Shown here: positions 53,247 through 62,861 of the stretch, in pieces | Numbering within the stretch: position 1 is the first letter of the stretch | Layout of the letters: each line of letters starts with the position of its first letter | DNA from: RECM01 sp047921215 | GTDB lineage: Bacteria > Bacteroidota > Rhodothermia > Balneolales > Cyclonatronaceae | Direction: 5' to 3' | Assembly: GCA_047921215.1 (NCBI GenBank) | Contig: JBLRWO010000012.1 | Location: 36,353-100,352 of the forward strand | DNA: 64,000 bases | Translations under genes and position numbers: made by a program | The notes under the pieces: model-generated | Seen by the model: only the letters and a program-made list of their open reading frames with translations | The model's database searches: none | Told to the model about the DNA's origin: nothing

Positions 53247-54020
53247 TCATTTTCTAAGTACTACCGTAATACGGCTGCTGCTGTCGGTGGCTTCACTCAC
53301 GTCAAAATCATCATATGCGGCCAGTAATTCAAATTCTGTTTTGTCTATGAGTTGTTTCATTTCAGTGAGCTTGTAAGCCCGCTGCCTGTGCACTTCCCTG
53401 TACCGCTCGAGTACCTCACCATGGTCGGTACTCAGTTTTTCGATATCGAACTCATTATAATGCAGCTTTTCGGCGGGAAGGTAGTAACTGCGTCTCACAA
53501 AACGGTAGTTATCGGGGGTTACACCCTGATCATTCATTTTTTCTGCATATTTCTCCGAGTGAGCAGGAGTAGTGAAATCGAAAATAAACAGGCCACCTTC
53601 GTTAAGCACTTTATATGCCTGGGAAAAGACATCCAGTATCCTGGTATCTTCAAGAATGTAATTAAGACTGTCGAAAAGGGTCATTACAACATCATACGTT
53701 TCACTCAACCGGATGTCGAAAAAATCAATGATTTCCCATCGTATCGATGATTTAAGATATTCAGCCCTCAAACGCCCGACGTTGAGCATGGCCTCGGATC
53801 GGTCGGTGGCTGTAATATCGTAACAGTCGAGTTCGTCGAGCGATAATGCCAGCCGCCCGGTTCCACAGGCGAGTTCAAGAACAGATACGGCATCGGGATG
53901 ATGTTCCTGAATAAGTTCATCTATATAGTCGGCCCAGTCCTCGTAATCAATATCCTGCATTACCTCGTCGTAGATATAGGCAAGGGCCTCATAATTAGAG
54001 TTTTTATTCTTATCGGTCAT
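53247..54020 (-). CDS. Class I SAM-dependent methyltransferase
   Basis: A 257-aa methyltransferase with the SAM-binding motif VSVLELACGTGRLALSL (motif I) and ITATDRSEAMLNVGRLRAE (motif II), followed by DVVMTLFDSLNYI and GLFIFDF. No targeting signal is seen. The family covers many substrates. It lies between pdxA and ftsE on the minus strand, with short gaps, and may be co-transcribed with them. Confidence 0.85.
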   Translation of the reverse strand: MTDKNKNSNYEALAYIYDEVMQDIDYEDWADYIDELIQEHHPDAVSVLELACGTGRLALSLDELDCYDITATDRSEAMLNVGRLRAEYLKSSIRWEIIDFFDIRLSETYDVVMTLFDSLNYILEDTRILDVFSQAYKVLNEGGLFIFDFTTPAHSEKYAEKMNDQGVTPDNYRFVRRSYYLPAEKLHYNEFDIEKLSTDHGEVLERYREVHRQRAYKLTEMKQLIDKTEFELLAAYDDFDVSEATDSSSRITVVLRK

Positions 54021-54024
54021 TAGA

Positions 54025-55026
54025 TTATGGTTCTGCTTGCGTTTTTGTCCTGTTTTTTGAAAGGGTGAAAGCCAGCCGGTATGCAGCCAGCATGGAAGCC
54101 GGGTCAGCCAGATTTTTTCCGGCTATATCGAAAGCGGTTCCGTGATCCGGTGAGGTTCTGACAATCGGAAGACCGGCCGTAAAATTTACACCGCATCCGT
54201 TATCTGTACTTTTAAACGGGATGAGTCCCTGATCGTGGTACATGGCGAGTACTGCATCATACTGGCCGGGCGTGTATCGTGCAAAAAAGGCATCTGCAGG
54301 GTAGGGGCCATTTGCATCTATTCCCTTATGTCTGGCCTGTTCAATAGCAGGGATGATTATATCGATCTCCTCCCGGCCGATTACACCACCATCACCCGCA
54401 TGCGGATTAAGCCCGGTTACTGCGATGCAGGGCGTTGTGATTCCAAAATCTGAAATGAGTGATAAATGCAGGGTAGAAAGGCGCTTCAGGAGCAGTTGTG
54501 AAGTGAGTGTTACCGCCACCTGCGAAAGGGGCAGGTGAGCTGTGGCAAGGGCAACGCGCATTGATTCCGATACCATCATCATGAGTACATCCCGGGTGCC
54601 GGTTTTCTGTGCCAGAAACTCGGTATGACCGGGAACATTATATCCACCGAGCTGAATGGCTTCTTTACTTATCGGTGCAGTTACCAGGGCATGTGCGTGA
54701 TGATCCATACAGAGACGTATACCGGTTTCCACGCATTTCATCGACCAGGCACCGGCTTGCCCGCTTATTTTACCCGGTTCGGGGTGTATAGTATCATTAT
54801 CGGGATTAAGAAGCCAGAATCCTGGTTCCGATATGGCATCGAGCGATTTTGCGGTTTGAAGGTAAGGTATTTGCCCGGAAGAAGCCGCATAATAGCTGAA
54901 TACGGATGGGTGTCCGATGAGAATAATGGCGGCATCATCAGGCTGCAACTGTTGCAACAGCTTGAGTATGATCTCCGGACCAATACCGTTGGGATCTCCG
55001 GTTGAGATGGCGATTTTGGTTAACAC
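54025..55026 (-). CDS. pdxA: 4-hydroxythreonine-4-phosphate dehydrogenase PdxA
   Basis: A 333-aa NAD- and metal-dependent enzyme of the DXP-dependent pyridoxal phosphate pathway. It starts with KIAISTGDPNGIGPEI and has ALVTAPISKEAIQLGGYNVPGHTEFLA, GLNPHAGDGGVIGREE and VLAMYHDQGLIPFKS, the conserved substrate- and metal-binding blocks with the three His ligands. The start is GTG at 55026. It is 4 bases upstream of the methyltransferase on the same strand. Confidence 0.94.
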   Translation of the reverse strand: MLTKIAISTGDPNGIGPEIILKLLQQLQPDDAAIILIGHPSVFSYYAASSGQIPYLQTAKSLDAISEPGFWLLNPDNDTIHPEPGKISGQAGAWSMKCVETGIRLCMDHHAHALVTAPISKEAIQLGGYNVPGHTEFLAQKTGTRDVLMMMVSESMRVALATAHLPLSQVAVTLTSQLLLKRLSTLHLSLISDFGITTPCIAVTGLNPHAGDGGVIGREEIDIIIPAIEQARHKGIDANGPYPADAFFARYTPGQYDAVLAMYHDQGLIPFKSTDNGCGVNFTAGLPIVRTSPDHGTAFDIAGKNLADPASMLAAYRLAFTLSKNRTKTQAEP

Positions 55027-55161
55027 GTCAATACGTATTTCGTCTCATCTCAGCATCAGAGGTTACCGGTTCCAGGCTTGCAGGGCAGGTTTTGAAACAC
55101 CTTTTTGCTGTGGTTACTGTTTCATGAAAACCTAATATACAACCTTGCGACAATAATGGCA

Positions 55162-56529
55162 CTACTGCCTGCCAACCAGTTCAAAATCTCCAAAACCGGT
55201 TCTGGCTACAAATACAAAGCTCTGATCCGGGTATTCCCACACTTCCCGGGCAGGTTCATTTACAGGAAAACTTCTTCTGATGCGCTGCGGCTCACCATGG
55301 GTAATATAGACTTTGCCCTGGTCGGATTCGTAGCCCGGCACATTTGGTGTGGAAAAATTATCAAAAGCGTAGTCAATACGGCGGTAATATTCCGCCATAA
55401 GTTCATTGAATTCGGTTTCGGGAGTTGGATTGCGTTTATCCCAGAAAGCACGGAATTTCGCTTCCTTTTCGGCATCAGAACCCCGCCTCATTTCTCTTAT
55501 GGTCTCACGGTCTGCTATAAACCGAAGCATATCTATAGACGTATTGAGATTCAGCAGACTAACGGGCATATCGAGCCACAAGTTTCTGAAGTATTTATCT
55601 CCGGCCGGTTCATTTCCATTCCTGAGAACTCTAATCCGGTATCCGGCGTTGGGAAAGGTCGAATTGGGAATATTCACCCAGGCATACCGGTTTGTGCCCT
55701 GATCCTGCAAAATCTGAAATGTCAGCCGGCCCGAGTCGGGACTGGCAACCACTTTCATATTATCTGCAATCATGGCATCGGTGATGTCCGTTCTGAAAAC
55801 GGTTTCGACCCGGGTTGTATCCCGTGACCCAGTTTCCATCCTGTCGATAATAATGCTGTAGGTGGCCTGATCTGGCAGCAGTACCAGGGCAGTAAAATCT
55901 TCTGCATACTTAACGGCCTGGCCCATACTGATCAGCTGAACCCGTGATGGCCATATTTGTGCAGTATTTGTGTCAAGAAAGTAAATCCGGGATTTATCAC
56001 TTTCATCAAAATCGGGTATCACCAGGCGACGCACGGTATTACCCGGATTCCTTCTTGTTCCGTCAATATCGATTCGAACAGCGTATGTATAGACACCGGG
56101 TTCAAGTTCCATCATAATACTGCCGTCCAGAAATCCCGAAGCTTTCCCGGTCTCTTCGTATGACGAAACCCTGGCTTGCTGCCTCCAGTAAGATCGCTTA
56201 ACCGGTACAAGACCCTCAACAGACATCTCGCGCCCCCTGCGTGCCGGTTCTCCCTCGAACACTTCAACTCCTATGGAGACATCCGAGAAATAGGAGCCAT
56301 CGTCGGCTTTTCTGAAAGCCAGATGTTCGTGAGCTATCCTGAACCCGATCACGAATTGCGGCGTGTCTCCCGTGGCCGGGGGCAGCACATTCTGATCGAA
56401 GTATAAAATCGGGTTACGGTTTCGGGCAGCAAGCTCGGGATAGCTCATCCGCCTTTGTGCCTGAATATCTGCGGTAAAAAAACAAACCAGGGCCAGCAAT
56501 ACACTGAATTTGAACAATTTTGTATACAC
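55162..56529 (-). CDS. GWxTD-domain secreted protein
   Basis: A 455-aa protein with a signal peptide (residues 1-24, ADIQAQ; start GTG at 56529). An N-terminal beta-rich region (about 40-340) precedes the C-terminal GWxTD domain (about 355-455, containing FWDKRNPTPETEFNELMAEYYRR and YESDQGKVYITHGEP). This protein family is typical of Rhodothermota, Balneolota and some other soil and marine phyla. Its function is unknown; the domain resembles a part of some metalloprotease-type proteins. It has no close partner: the gene is followed by pdxA on the same strand after about 135 bases. Confidence 0.85.
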   Translation of the reverse strand: MYTKLFKFSVLLALVCFFTADIQAQRRMSYPELAARNRNPILYFDQNVLPPATGDTPQFVIGFRIAHEHLAFRKADDGSYFSDVSIGVEVFEGEPARRGREMSVEGLVPVKRSYWRQQARVSSYEETGKASGFLDGSIMMELEPGVYTYAVRIDIDGTRRNPGNTVRRLVIPDFDESDKSRIYFLDTNTAQIWPSRVQLISMGQAVKYAEDFTALVLLPDQATYSIIIDRMETGSRDTTRVETVFRTDITDAMIADNMKVVASPDSGRLTFQILQDQGTNRYAWVNIPNSTFPNAGYRIRVLRNGNEPAGDKYFRNLWLDMPVSLLNLNTSIDMLRFIADRETIREMRRGSDAEKEAKFRAFWDKRNPTPETEFNELMAEYYRRIDYAFDNFSTPNVPGYESDQGKVYITHGEPQRIRRSFPVNEPAREVWEYPDQSFVFVARTGFGDFELVGRQ

Positions 56530-56932
56530 GGTGAATGGATTTTTAATTTAAATGTCAGAATGATGTATCGGGTTTTATCTTCATTAACGTGCCGAACAAA
56601 AAATAATGATAGGTAATTCATTCATGGTTTTATAACATTTTTATAAAGGTGGTAATCCGGTGCAAGATCGGCGATAAACCACCAGCGGCAGGAGTTGTTT
56701 GACAAGGCAAATTTTCCGCGTTTGCACCATATAACATCAACTTTTATCTGATTCATCTGTAAAAGCCTGATACTATGGAGTGCATGCATACTTTGCAAAA
56801 ACGTTATCTGTTGTTTAATAATTACCCGGTCGGCGGTAAAATCTTTTTCAATGGTTAGTTTTGCTGTTCGATACAGGCTATACTTATTTTCATTTTCAGT
56901 TTTGGTTCAATGGTAACTAATAACAAACAAAG
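56530..56932. other. 403-base intergenic region between divergent GWxTD and carboxylase genes
   Basis: No gene is seen. A short minus-strand frame overlapping the carboxylase start is not protein-like. Both promoters should lie here; I could not identify a clear one. Confidence 0.5.
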
Positions 56933-58549
56933 ATGACGGATACAGAGAACGGACATACCCGGCAGTTTAATGATTTCAAGGATCATGAAAATAAAATCCG
57001 GGCCGGTGGCGGGGCTGCAAGAATCAAAAAAGAACATCAGAAGGGTAAGATGACGGCCAGGGAACGCATTGGAGCACTCATTGACAAGAGCACTCCCTTC
57101 GATGAAATTGGTCTTTGGGCCGGATATGAGATGTACGAAGATCAGGGTGGTTGTCCGGCCGGTGGCGTAATTACAGGTACGGCAAAAATTGCAGGCCAGA
57201 CCTGCATGATTGTGGCCAACGATGCGACCGTTAAAGCGGGAGCATGGTTTCCCATCACTGCAAAGAAGAACCTGAGGGCCCAGGAAATAGCCATGGAAAA
57301 CCGTATTCCAGTAATATATCTGGTTGATTCAGCCGGTGTTTTCCTGCCGATGCAGGATGAGATTTTCCCCGACAAGGAACATTTCGGACGGATTTTCAGG
57401 AACAATGCCGTGATGAGCGCTATGGGAATTCCGCAGATTGCCGCCATCATGGGCAGCTGTGTAGCAGGTGGTGCCTATCTGCCCATAATGAGTGATGAGG
57501 CGCTTATTGTGGATGGTACAGGCAGCGTATTTCTGGCCGGCAGTTATCTTGTGAAAGCTGCCATAGGCGAAAATGTTGATAACGAAACTCTGGGTGGCGC
57601 CACAACCCATACAGAAATCAGTGGTGTTACCGATTACAAAATGCCGGACGATGCCACCTGTCTTGCCACAATCAGAGATCTTATTGGAAAATCGGGTACC
57701 AGGGCAAGAGCGGGATTTAACCGTATTGAAGCTGAAATACCGCATCGTTCACCGGAAAACATTCTGGAAACATTTCCCCTGGATCGGAACAGACCCTATG
57801 ATGTAACTAAAATTCTGGATTCCATTATCGATAAAGACAGTTTTACCGAATTTAAAAAAGGATATGGCCAGACCATCACTACCGGCTATGCTCGTATCGA
57901 TGGCTGGAGTGTCGGGATTGTGGCCAATCAGCGATTGGTGGTGCGTGCAAAAAGCGGAGAGATGCAGATAGGAGGGGTCATCTATTCCGACAGTGCCGAT
58001 AAGGCAACCCGATTTATACTAAACTGCAATCAAAAAAAGATTCCCATTGTTTTTTTCCAGGATGTAACAGGATTCATGGTCGGCAAAAGAAGCGAGCATG
58101 GCGGAATTATCAAGGACGGTGCAAAAATGGTGAATGCTGTTGCAAATTCAACGGTGCCAAAGATTACCGTGATAACGGGTAACAGCTACGGTGCCGGCAA
58201 CTATGCCATGTGCGGCAAAGCGTATGATCCCCGGTTCATCTTCGCATGGCCCACAGCCCGGATTGCTGTAATGGGAGGGAGCCAGGCGGCAAATACTCTT
58301 CTCCAGATTGAGGTGGCCGCGCATGAAAAACGGGGAGAGGTCGTAACAGAGGCGAAAAAAGAGGAATTCCTCAAACAGCTGATGGATCGCTACGAACACC
58401 AGACGGATGTCCGTTATGCTGCCGCCAGGTTGTGGGTCGACGACATCATACATCCCGCTGCAACAAGGGATCGAATTTCGCGGGCTATAGAGATAGCCGA
58501 TCACAACCCGGTAATCCCCGACTTTAAAACCGGTGTAATTCAGGTATAA
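56933..58549 (+). CDS. Acyl-CoA carboxylase carboxyltransferase (beta) subunit, MccB-like
   Basis: A 538-aa biotin-dependent carboxylase subunit that transfers CO2 from biotin to an acyl-CoA. The crotonase-like halves are clear: FLPMQDEIFPDKEHFGRIFRNNAVMS, IAAIMGSCVAGGAYLPIMSDE and FLAGSYLVKAAIGENVDNETLGGA in the N half, and PIVFFQDVTGFMVGKRSEHGGIIKDGAKM and NSYGAGNYAMCGKAYDPRFIFAWP in the C half. The FLPMQDEIFPD segment is like the methylcrotonyl-CoA carboxylase branch, but propionyl- or geranyl-CoA carboxylase cannot be excluded. No biotin-carboxylase gene is in the window. Confidence 0.92.
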   Translation: MTDTENGHTRQFNDFKDHENKIRAGGGAARIKKEHQKGKMTARERIGALIDKSTPFDEIGLWAGYEMYEDQGGCPAGGVITGTAKIAGQTCMIVANDATVKAGAWFPITAKKNLRAQEIAMENRIPVIYLVDSAGVFLPMQDEIFPDKEHFGRIFRNNAVMSAMGIPQIAAIMGSCVAGGAYLPIMSDEALIVDGTGSVFLAGSYLVKAAIGENVDNETLGGATTHTEISGVTDYKMPDDATCLATIRDLIGKSGTRARAGFNRIEAEIPHRSPENILETFPLDRNRPYDVTKILDSIIDKDSFTEFKKGYGQTITTGYARIDGWSVGIVANQRLVVRAKSGEMQIGGVIYSDSADKATRFILNCNQKKIPIVFFQDVTGFMVGKRSEHGGIIKDGAKMVNAVANSTVPKITVITGNSYGAGNYAMCGKAYDPRFIFAWPTARIAVMGGSQAANTLLQIEVAAHEKRGEVVTEAKKEEFLKQLMDRYEHQTDVRYAAARLWVDDIIHPAATRDRISRAIEIADHNPVIPDFKTGVIQV

Positions 58550-58638
58550 AAATTACATTACTTTACAATTTCCCGCTTTACAGTGCCCGTTTAAAGGCAG
58601 TTATTAGCAAACTGCAACTACTAACCAACCAAACCGGA

Positions 58639-59997
58639 ATGAAGATCATTTTACGACTGTGCGCAGCAGTACTTCTGCTGCTTTTATTGCATCAGTACAC
58701 CCGGGCCCAAAGCACCCCTGCTCAGGCCTTCACTAATATAACACTGCACCATGCCGATGGAACCATTGTTACCAGTGCTACCATAGTCTGGCGTAATGGC
58801 ACCATCGAAGCAGCCGGACTTAATGTAACGTTGCCTTTTGATGCAAGGGTGCGTGATGGTGGTGATTCACTGCATGTTTACCCCGGCTTCATAGATGGCT
58901 ATGGAACGTGGGGATCGGTGGATACCCCCCGTAATCAGCCCCGCCCGGAGCGTCCCGGAGAACCGGGTTATGAAAGGGCCGGAATCCAGCCGGACCGTAA
59001 CACGGCAGGCACCTTCAAAGACGACCTGAGTGAATTCACCGAAGTCCAAAAGAGCGGCTTTACCACTGCCGCCCTGGGACCCAAAGGATTTTTCATGCCG
59101 GGCCAGGTCGATATCTATCATCTTAGGGGAACAGAGACACCAGATCACCTGATGGCCGACAGGATTGCTCAAAAGGTACAGTTTGTTTCCTCGCCCGGTG
59201 CATATCCCAATACCCTTATGGCCATGATGACCAGTCTCAGGCAGCTGTTTCACAATGCGACGGCCCTGTACGAGCACCAAAATCTTTATAACGATACCCC
59301 TGACAGGTATTCACCAGCCCCAAGAGACGCCGTACTTGAGGCACTCTATCCTGTTATGAATAACCGCATACCAATCTTCTTTACGGCAGACAGCAGGGAG
59401 GATATCCAACGGGTTCTGAGTCTCAGGGATGAACTGGGATTTAATCTGGTTCTGGTATCCGGGAAGGAAGCCTATACAATGACCGAAGAATTACGAAGGA
59501 ACGACGTGCCTGTACTGGTGAGTATCGATCTGCCGGAGAAACCATCCCACATGAAAAAAAAGGAGAAAAAAAATGAAAAAGAGGACGTTGATGCAGATCC
59601 GGAAGACCTGGATCAAGAAAGCATTAGCGACGAAGAGTTGAATTTCCGGGAACGGCAGAAAACAGCGTATCAGAATCTGATTGGTAATGCACAGCAACTG
59701 ATGGATGCAGGTGTTACAACCGGTTTCACCTCTTCCGGTATTAAAATTTCCGATTTCAGCAAGCACTTCCAAACCCTGCTCGAAAACGGATATGAGGAGA
59801 CCGTCCTTGTAAGAATGATGACCCTGAATACGGCCCGGATTCTGGGAATTGAGAGAAACACGGGCAGTATTGAAAGGGGGAAACTTGCCAACTTTACTGT
59901 TCGCAATGCCCCGGTTTCCAATAAAAACAGCCGGGTACTTTACGGCATTTCAGCAGGTAATTTCACAGAATTTTCACACGATAGCAGGAGAAGATAG
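58639..59997 (+). CDS. Amidohydrolase-family protein 1, metal-site HxH missing
   Basis: A 452-aa secreted protein with a signal peptide (residues 1-23, QYTRAQ) and an imidazolonepropionase-like amidohydrolase fold (ends with ITLNTARILGIERNTGSIERGKLANF-type sequence). The N-terminal metal-binding HxH is replaced by Tyr88-Gly-Thr90 in YPGFIDGYGTWG, so the usual metal site is lost. A Lys/Glu/Asp-rich insertion is at about 310-335. It is 4 bases upstream of protein 2 and is likely to be translated with it. Its activity is doubtful. Confidence 0.8.
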   Translation: MKIILRLCAAVLLLLLLHQYTRAQSTPAQAFTNITLHHADGTIVTSATIVWRNGTIEAAGLNVTLPFDARVRDGGDSLHVYPGFIDGYGTWGSVDTPRNQPRPERPGEPGYERAGIQPDRNTAGTFKDDLSEFTEVQKSGFTTAALGPKGFFMPGQVDIYHLRGTETPDHLMADRIAQKVQFVSSPGAYPNTLMAMMTSLRQLFHNATALYEHQNLYNDTPDRYSPAPRDAVLEALYPVMNNRIPIFFTADSREDIQRVLSLRDELGFNLVLVSGKEAYTMTEELRRNDVPVLVSIDLPEKPSHMKKKEKKNEKEDVDADPEDLDQESISDEELNFRERQKTAYQNLIGNAQQLMDAGVTTGFTSSGIKISDFSKHFQTLLENGYEETVLVRMMTLNTARILGIERNTGSIERGKLANFTVRNAPVSNKNSRVLYGISAGNFTEFSHDSRRR

Positions 59998-60000
59998 ACC

Positions 60001-61446
60001 ATGAGATTATCCCAAATTTTGCTAGCCCTACTCATAATAACAGCCTCGGCACAGGCGACAGCCTCCGACAGAGGTACCGTACACATAAAGAATGCAACCG
60101 TTATAACCATTACCGGTGATGATCTATTGAATACCGATGTTGTGATCGAGAATGGCATCATTACCGGTGTTGGTCAAAACCTCGCCACTCCTCGAAACGC
60201 TGAAGTTGTAGACGCGCAGGGCATGTACCTTATGCCCGGAATAATTGATGCACACTCCCACCTGGCCATTACCAGAGGTGTAAACGAATCCACACACCCT
60301 GTTACGGCAGAAGTAAGCATGTATGATGTGATCAATCCGAACGATATCGGTATATACAGAGCGCTTGCCGGAGGAGTTACGGCGATCAACACCATGCATG
60401 GTTCTGCTAATGTGATTGGCGGACAGGGGGCAACCCTGAAATTGCACTATGGTGCCGGTGACCTTCGATTTCCCGGGGCACCACGTACTATAAAATTTGC
60501 ACTTGGTGAGAATCCGACAAGGGTTCACGGGCAGGGTTATAACGTGCAGCCCAGAACCAGAATGGGTGTCGAACAAATTGTTCGTGAACATTTTGACGCA
60601 GCCCTGGAATACCGTGAAAAACGCACCCGATATGAAGAAGAGAGAAGGTTCCACGAGAGGAACCCCAGACGAAATCCGGCGCCTGAACCGGTTGCCCGGA
60701 ATATCCGGCTGGATGTACTCGCCGATATCATCGATGGGAATATCCTTGTTCATTGCCACTCATACCGGGCTGATGAAATACTCATGCTGATGCGTGTTTT
60801 CAATGACTACGGAATAAAAAACTACACATTCCAGCATGCGAACGAGGCTTTCAAGGTTGCCCCTGAACTGAAAGCGAACGGAGCCCATACCTCCATTTTT
60901 GCCGACTGGTGGGCGTATAAATTTGAAGTTTACTACTCAACCCCGTACAACGCTGCTATCCTGAACAAATACGGTGTAATCAACTCCATCAATTCCGACA
61001 GCCCGGAGTTGATACGCCATCTCAACCATGAGGCGGCCAAAACGGTTAAATACGGAGGTGTTTCACCGGACGAAGCACTCCGGATGATTACGATCAATCC
61101 AGCCATACAATTGGGTATTGATCATCTGGTCGGTTCTGTAGAAACCGGTAAGCAGGGTGATTTGAGTCTGTGGAGCGCTCATCCTCTGAGTATCTACGCC
61201 ATTAACGAAATGACCTTCGTTGACGGAGTAAAACGTTTCGACCGGCAAAACGACAGGGATGATCAACGCCTTCAGATAAATGTGGCTGAAAATTTTGAAG
61301 CTTCATCAGAAATTCAGGCTGGCCGCCATCATGATGCATGCATGGAAGATGTATGGTTCTTCTTCGGGGAACAGAACTCCTCGCTTCAACATCTGCATGA
61401 CCATCATTACAACTCGATTCAACAGTTCAACGAATATCTCCACTGA
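60001..61446 (+). CDS. Amidohydrolase-family protein 2, metal site intact
   Basis: A 481-aa secreted amidohydrolase. A signal peptide (residues 1-22, SAQATASDR) precedes a TIM-barrel domain with the metal motif MPGIIDAHSHLAI (His85, His87). Further potential metal residues are His in NILVHCHSYRADEI, His in FQHANEAFK, and Asp in NSINSDSPELIRHLN. Such enzymes hydrolyse amide, ester or N-acyl bonds, including in dipeptides; the substrate is unknown. It is the only one of the three tandem genes with the complete metal site. It is followed by protein 3 after 23 bases. Confidence 0.87.
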   Translation: MRLSQILLALLIITASAQATASDRGTVHIKNATVITITGDDLLNTDVVIENGIITGVGQNLATPRNAEVVDAQGMYLMPGIIDAHSHLAITRGVNESTHPVTAEVSMYDVINPNDIGIYRALAGGVTAINTMHGSANVIGGQGATLKLHYGAGDLRFPGAPRTIKFALGENPTRVHGQGYNVQPRTRMGVEQIVREHFDAALEYREKRTRYEEERRFHERNPRRNPAPEPVARNIRLDVLADIIDGNILVHCHSYRADEILMLMRVFNDYGIKNYTFQHANEAFKVAPELKANGAHTSIFADWWAYKFEVYYSTPYNAAILNKYGVINSINSDSPELIRHLNHEAAKTVKYGGVSPDEALRMITINPAIQLGIDHLVGSVETGKQGDLSLWSAHPLSIYAINEMTFVDGVKRFDRQNDRDDQRLQINVAENFEASSEIQAGRHHDACMEDVWFFFGEQNSSLQHLHDHHYNSIQQFNEYLH

Positions 61447-61469
61447 TTTTAGATAAAGGTTTTAATATT

Positions 61470-62789
61470 ATGTTATTCAATATGTTAAAGTTTTCAAAAC
61501 TTGCGATGGTCCTGTTGGTATTTTACAGTGCGGCGGCTGTCGGACAGATTACAGAAAAACCGGAATTCGGGAAGTTCGCCCTGGTTGGAGGCACCGTTCA
61601 TACTATAACGAATGGCACCTTTGAAAACGGAACGGTTCTGATTAATGGAAACCTGATCGAATATGCAGGCTCAGCCACCAGCTTTGATTCCGGTTATACG
61701 GTAATCGATGCATCAGGAAAGCATGTCTATCCCGGGTTCATCGATGCAGGAACCCGCCTGGGGCTTGTTGAAATCAGCGCCGTACCTGTTACTGCCGATG
61801 ATGCTGAACTGGGCAATTTCAATCCTCACATGAAGGCATTTACGGCAATTAATCCGGCTGCCGTTGCCATACCGGTTACACGTGTAAGCGGGGTTACAAC
61901 TGTGCTTTCTTACCCATCTTCGGGCATCATTCCCGGTAAATCCACACTGATCAACCTTTACGGTTACACACCCGACAGCATGGCTGTGATCCGGGATGCG
62001 GCCATGCATCTGAACTGGCCGGCTTACGGACGCCGTGGGTGGTGGGATTCACGAAGTGATGATGATATACGTCGACAGTACGAGCGTGACCTTAAACAAC
62101 TGAACGACTATCTCGAAGAGGCCAAAAGCTACCATGAGATGATGGTGCAATATGAAACAGAACCTGCGGGAAAAACAAAACCCTCACGCAATGCTGATAT
62201 GGATGCCATGCGGGCCGTTTTTAATGGGGAATTACCGGTTATAATAAGTGTAGACCGGGAAAAAGACATACTGAACGCTATTGAGTGGATAAAATCAAAT
62301 ATCCATATCAATGCCATACTCAGTTCTGTGGCAGAAGGCTGGAGGGTGGCAGATCAAATAGCCGAAGCGGGTATCCCGGTCATTGTAGGTCCGGTGCTGA
62401 GAACACCCTCACGTGGTTACGACAATTATCAGCGTCCATATCAAAATGCCGGAATGCTGGCTTCAGCCGGTGTTCTGGTAGCTATTCAAACCGCACAAAC
62501 AGAAAATGTTCGAAATCTGCCCTATAATGCCGGATATGCTGCAGTCTATGGACTTGGCAGGGAAGAGGCTATAAGGGCGGTTACCATCAATCCGGCAAGA
62601 ATGCTTGGAGTAGATCATATAATTGGCAGCCTGGAGAAAGGCAAACTGGCCAACCTTTTTGTCAGCGATGGTGACCCTCTGGAAACCATGACACGGATTG
62701 ATCATGTGTTTATCCGGGGTTTTAACATCCCGATGGTTAGCCGTCATACCCAGCTGCACCAGGAGTACATTGAGCGGGATTTGAATTAA
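61470..62789 (+). CDS. Amidohydrolase-family protein 3, metal-site HxH missing
   Basis: A 439-aa secreted protein of the same family: a signal peptide (residues 1-25, AAAVGQIT), then a fold with the LVGGTVHTITNGTFENGTVLINGNLIEY strand pattern and the VTINPARMLGVDHIIGSLEKGKLANLF C-terminal part. HxH is replaced by Gly94-Thr-Arg96 in YPGFIDAGTRLG, so the usual metal site is absent. The C-terminal region still looks like the family. It ends ahead of a bidirectional terminator. Confidence 0.8.
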   Translation: MLFNMLKFSKLAMVLLVFYSAAAVGQITEKPEFGKFALVGGTVHTITNGTFENGTVLINGNLIEYAGSATSFDSGYTVIDASGKHVYPGFIDAGTRLGLVEISAVPVTADDAELGNFNPHMKAFTAINPAAVAIPVTRVSGVTTVLSYPSSGIIPGKSTLINLYGYTPDSMAVIRDAAMHLNWPAYGRRGWWDSRSDDDIRRQYERDLKQLNDYLEEAKSYHEMMVQYETEPAGKTKPSRNADMDAMRAVFNGELPVIISVDREKDILNAIEWIKSNIHINAILSSVAEGWRVADQIAEAGIPVIVGPVLRTPSRGYDNYQRPYQNAGMLASAGVLVAIQTAQTENVRNLPYNAGYAAVYGLGREEAIRAVTINPARMLGVDHIIGSLEKGKLANLFVSDGDPLETMTRIDHVFIRGFNIPMVSRHTQLHQEYIERDLN

Positions 62790-62799
62790 TAATCAAATA

Positions 62800-62831
62800 A
62801 AAGGGTGCGACAGATCAGTGCCGCACCCTTT
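62800..62831. terminator. Bidirectional terminator between amidohydrolase and MerC-like genes
   Basis: AAAGGGTGCG (62800-62809) pairs with CGCACCCTTT (62822-62831), ten perfect pairs with a 12-base loop. A T-rich run (TTTATGTTTTA) follows on the plus strand, and TTTTATTTGATTATT on the minus strand. It lies 11 bases after the amidohydrolase stop and 31 bases after the MerC stop. Confidence 0.75.
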
Positions 62832-62861
62832 ATGTTTTATCTCTCGGGACTGAATGAGAAA

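Noticed and set aside
55105..55827. A 240-codon plus-strand frame antisense to the GWxTD gene
   Set aside because: It lies opposite a protein with signal peptide and GWxTD domain and has no family features of its own.
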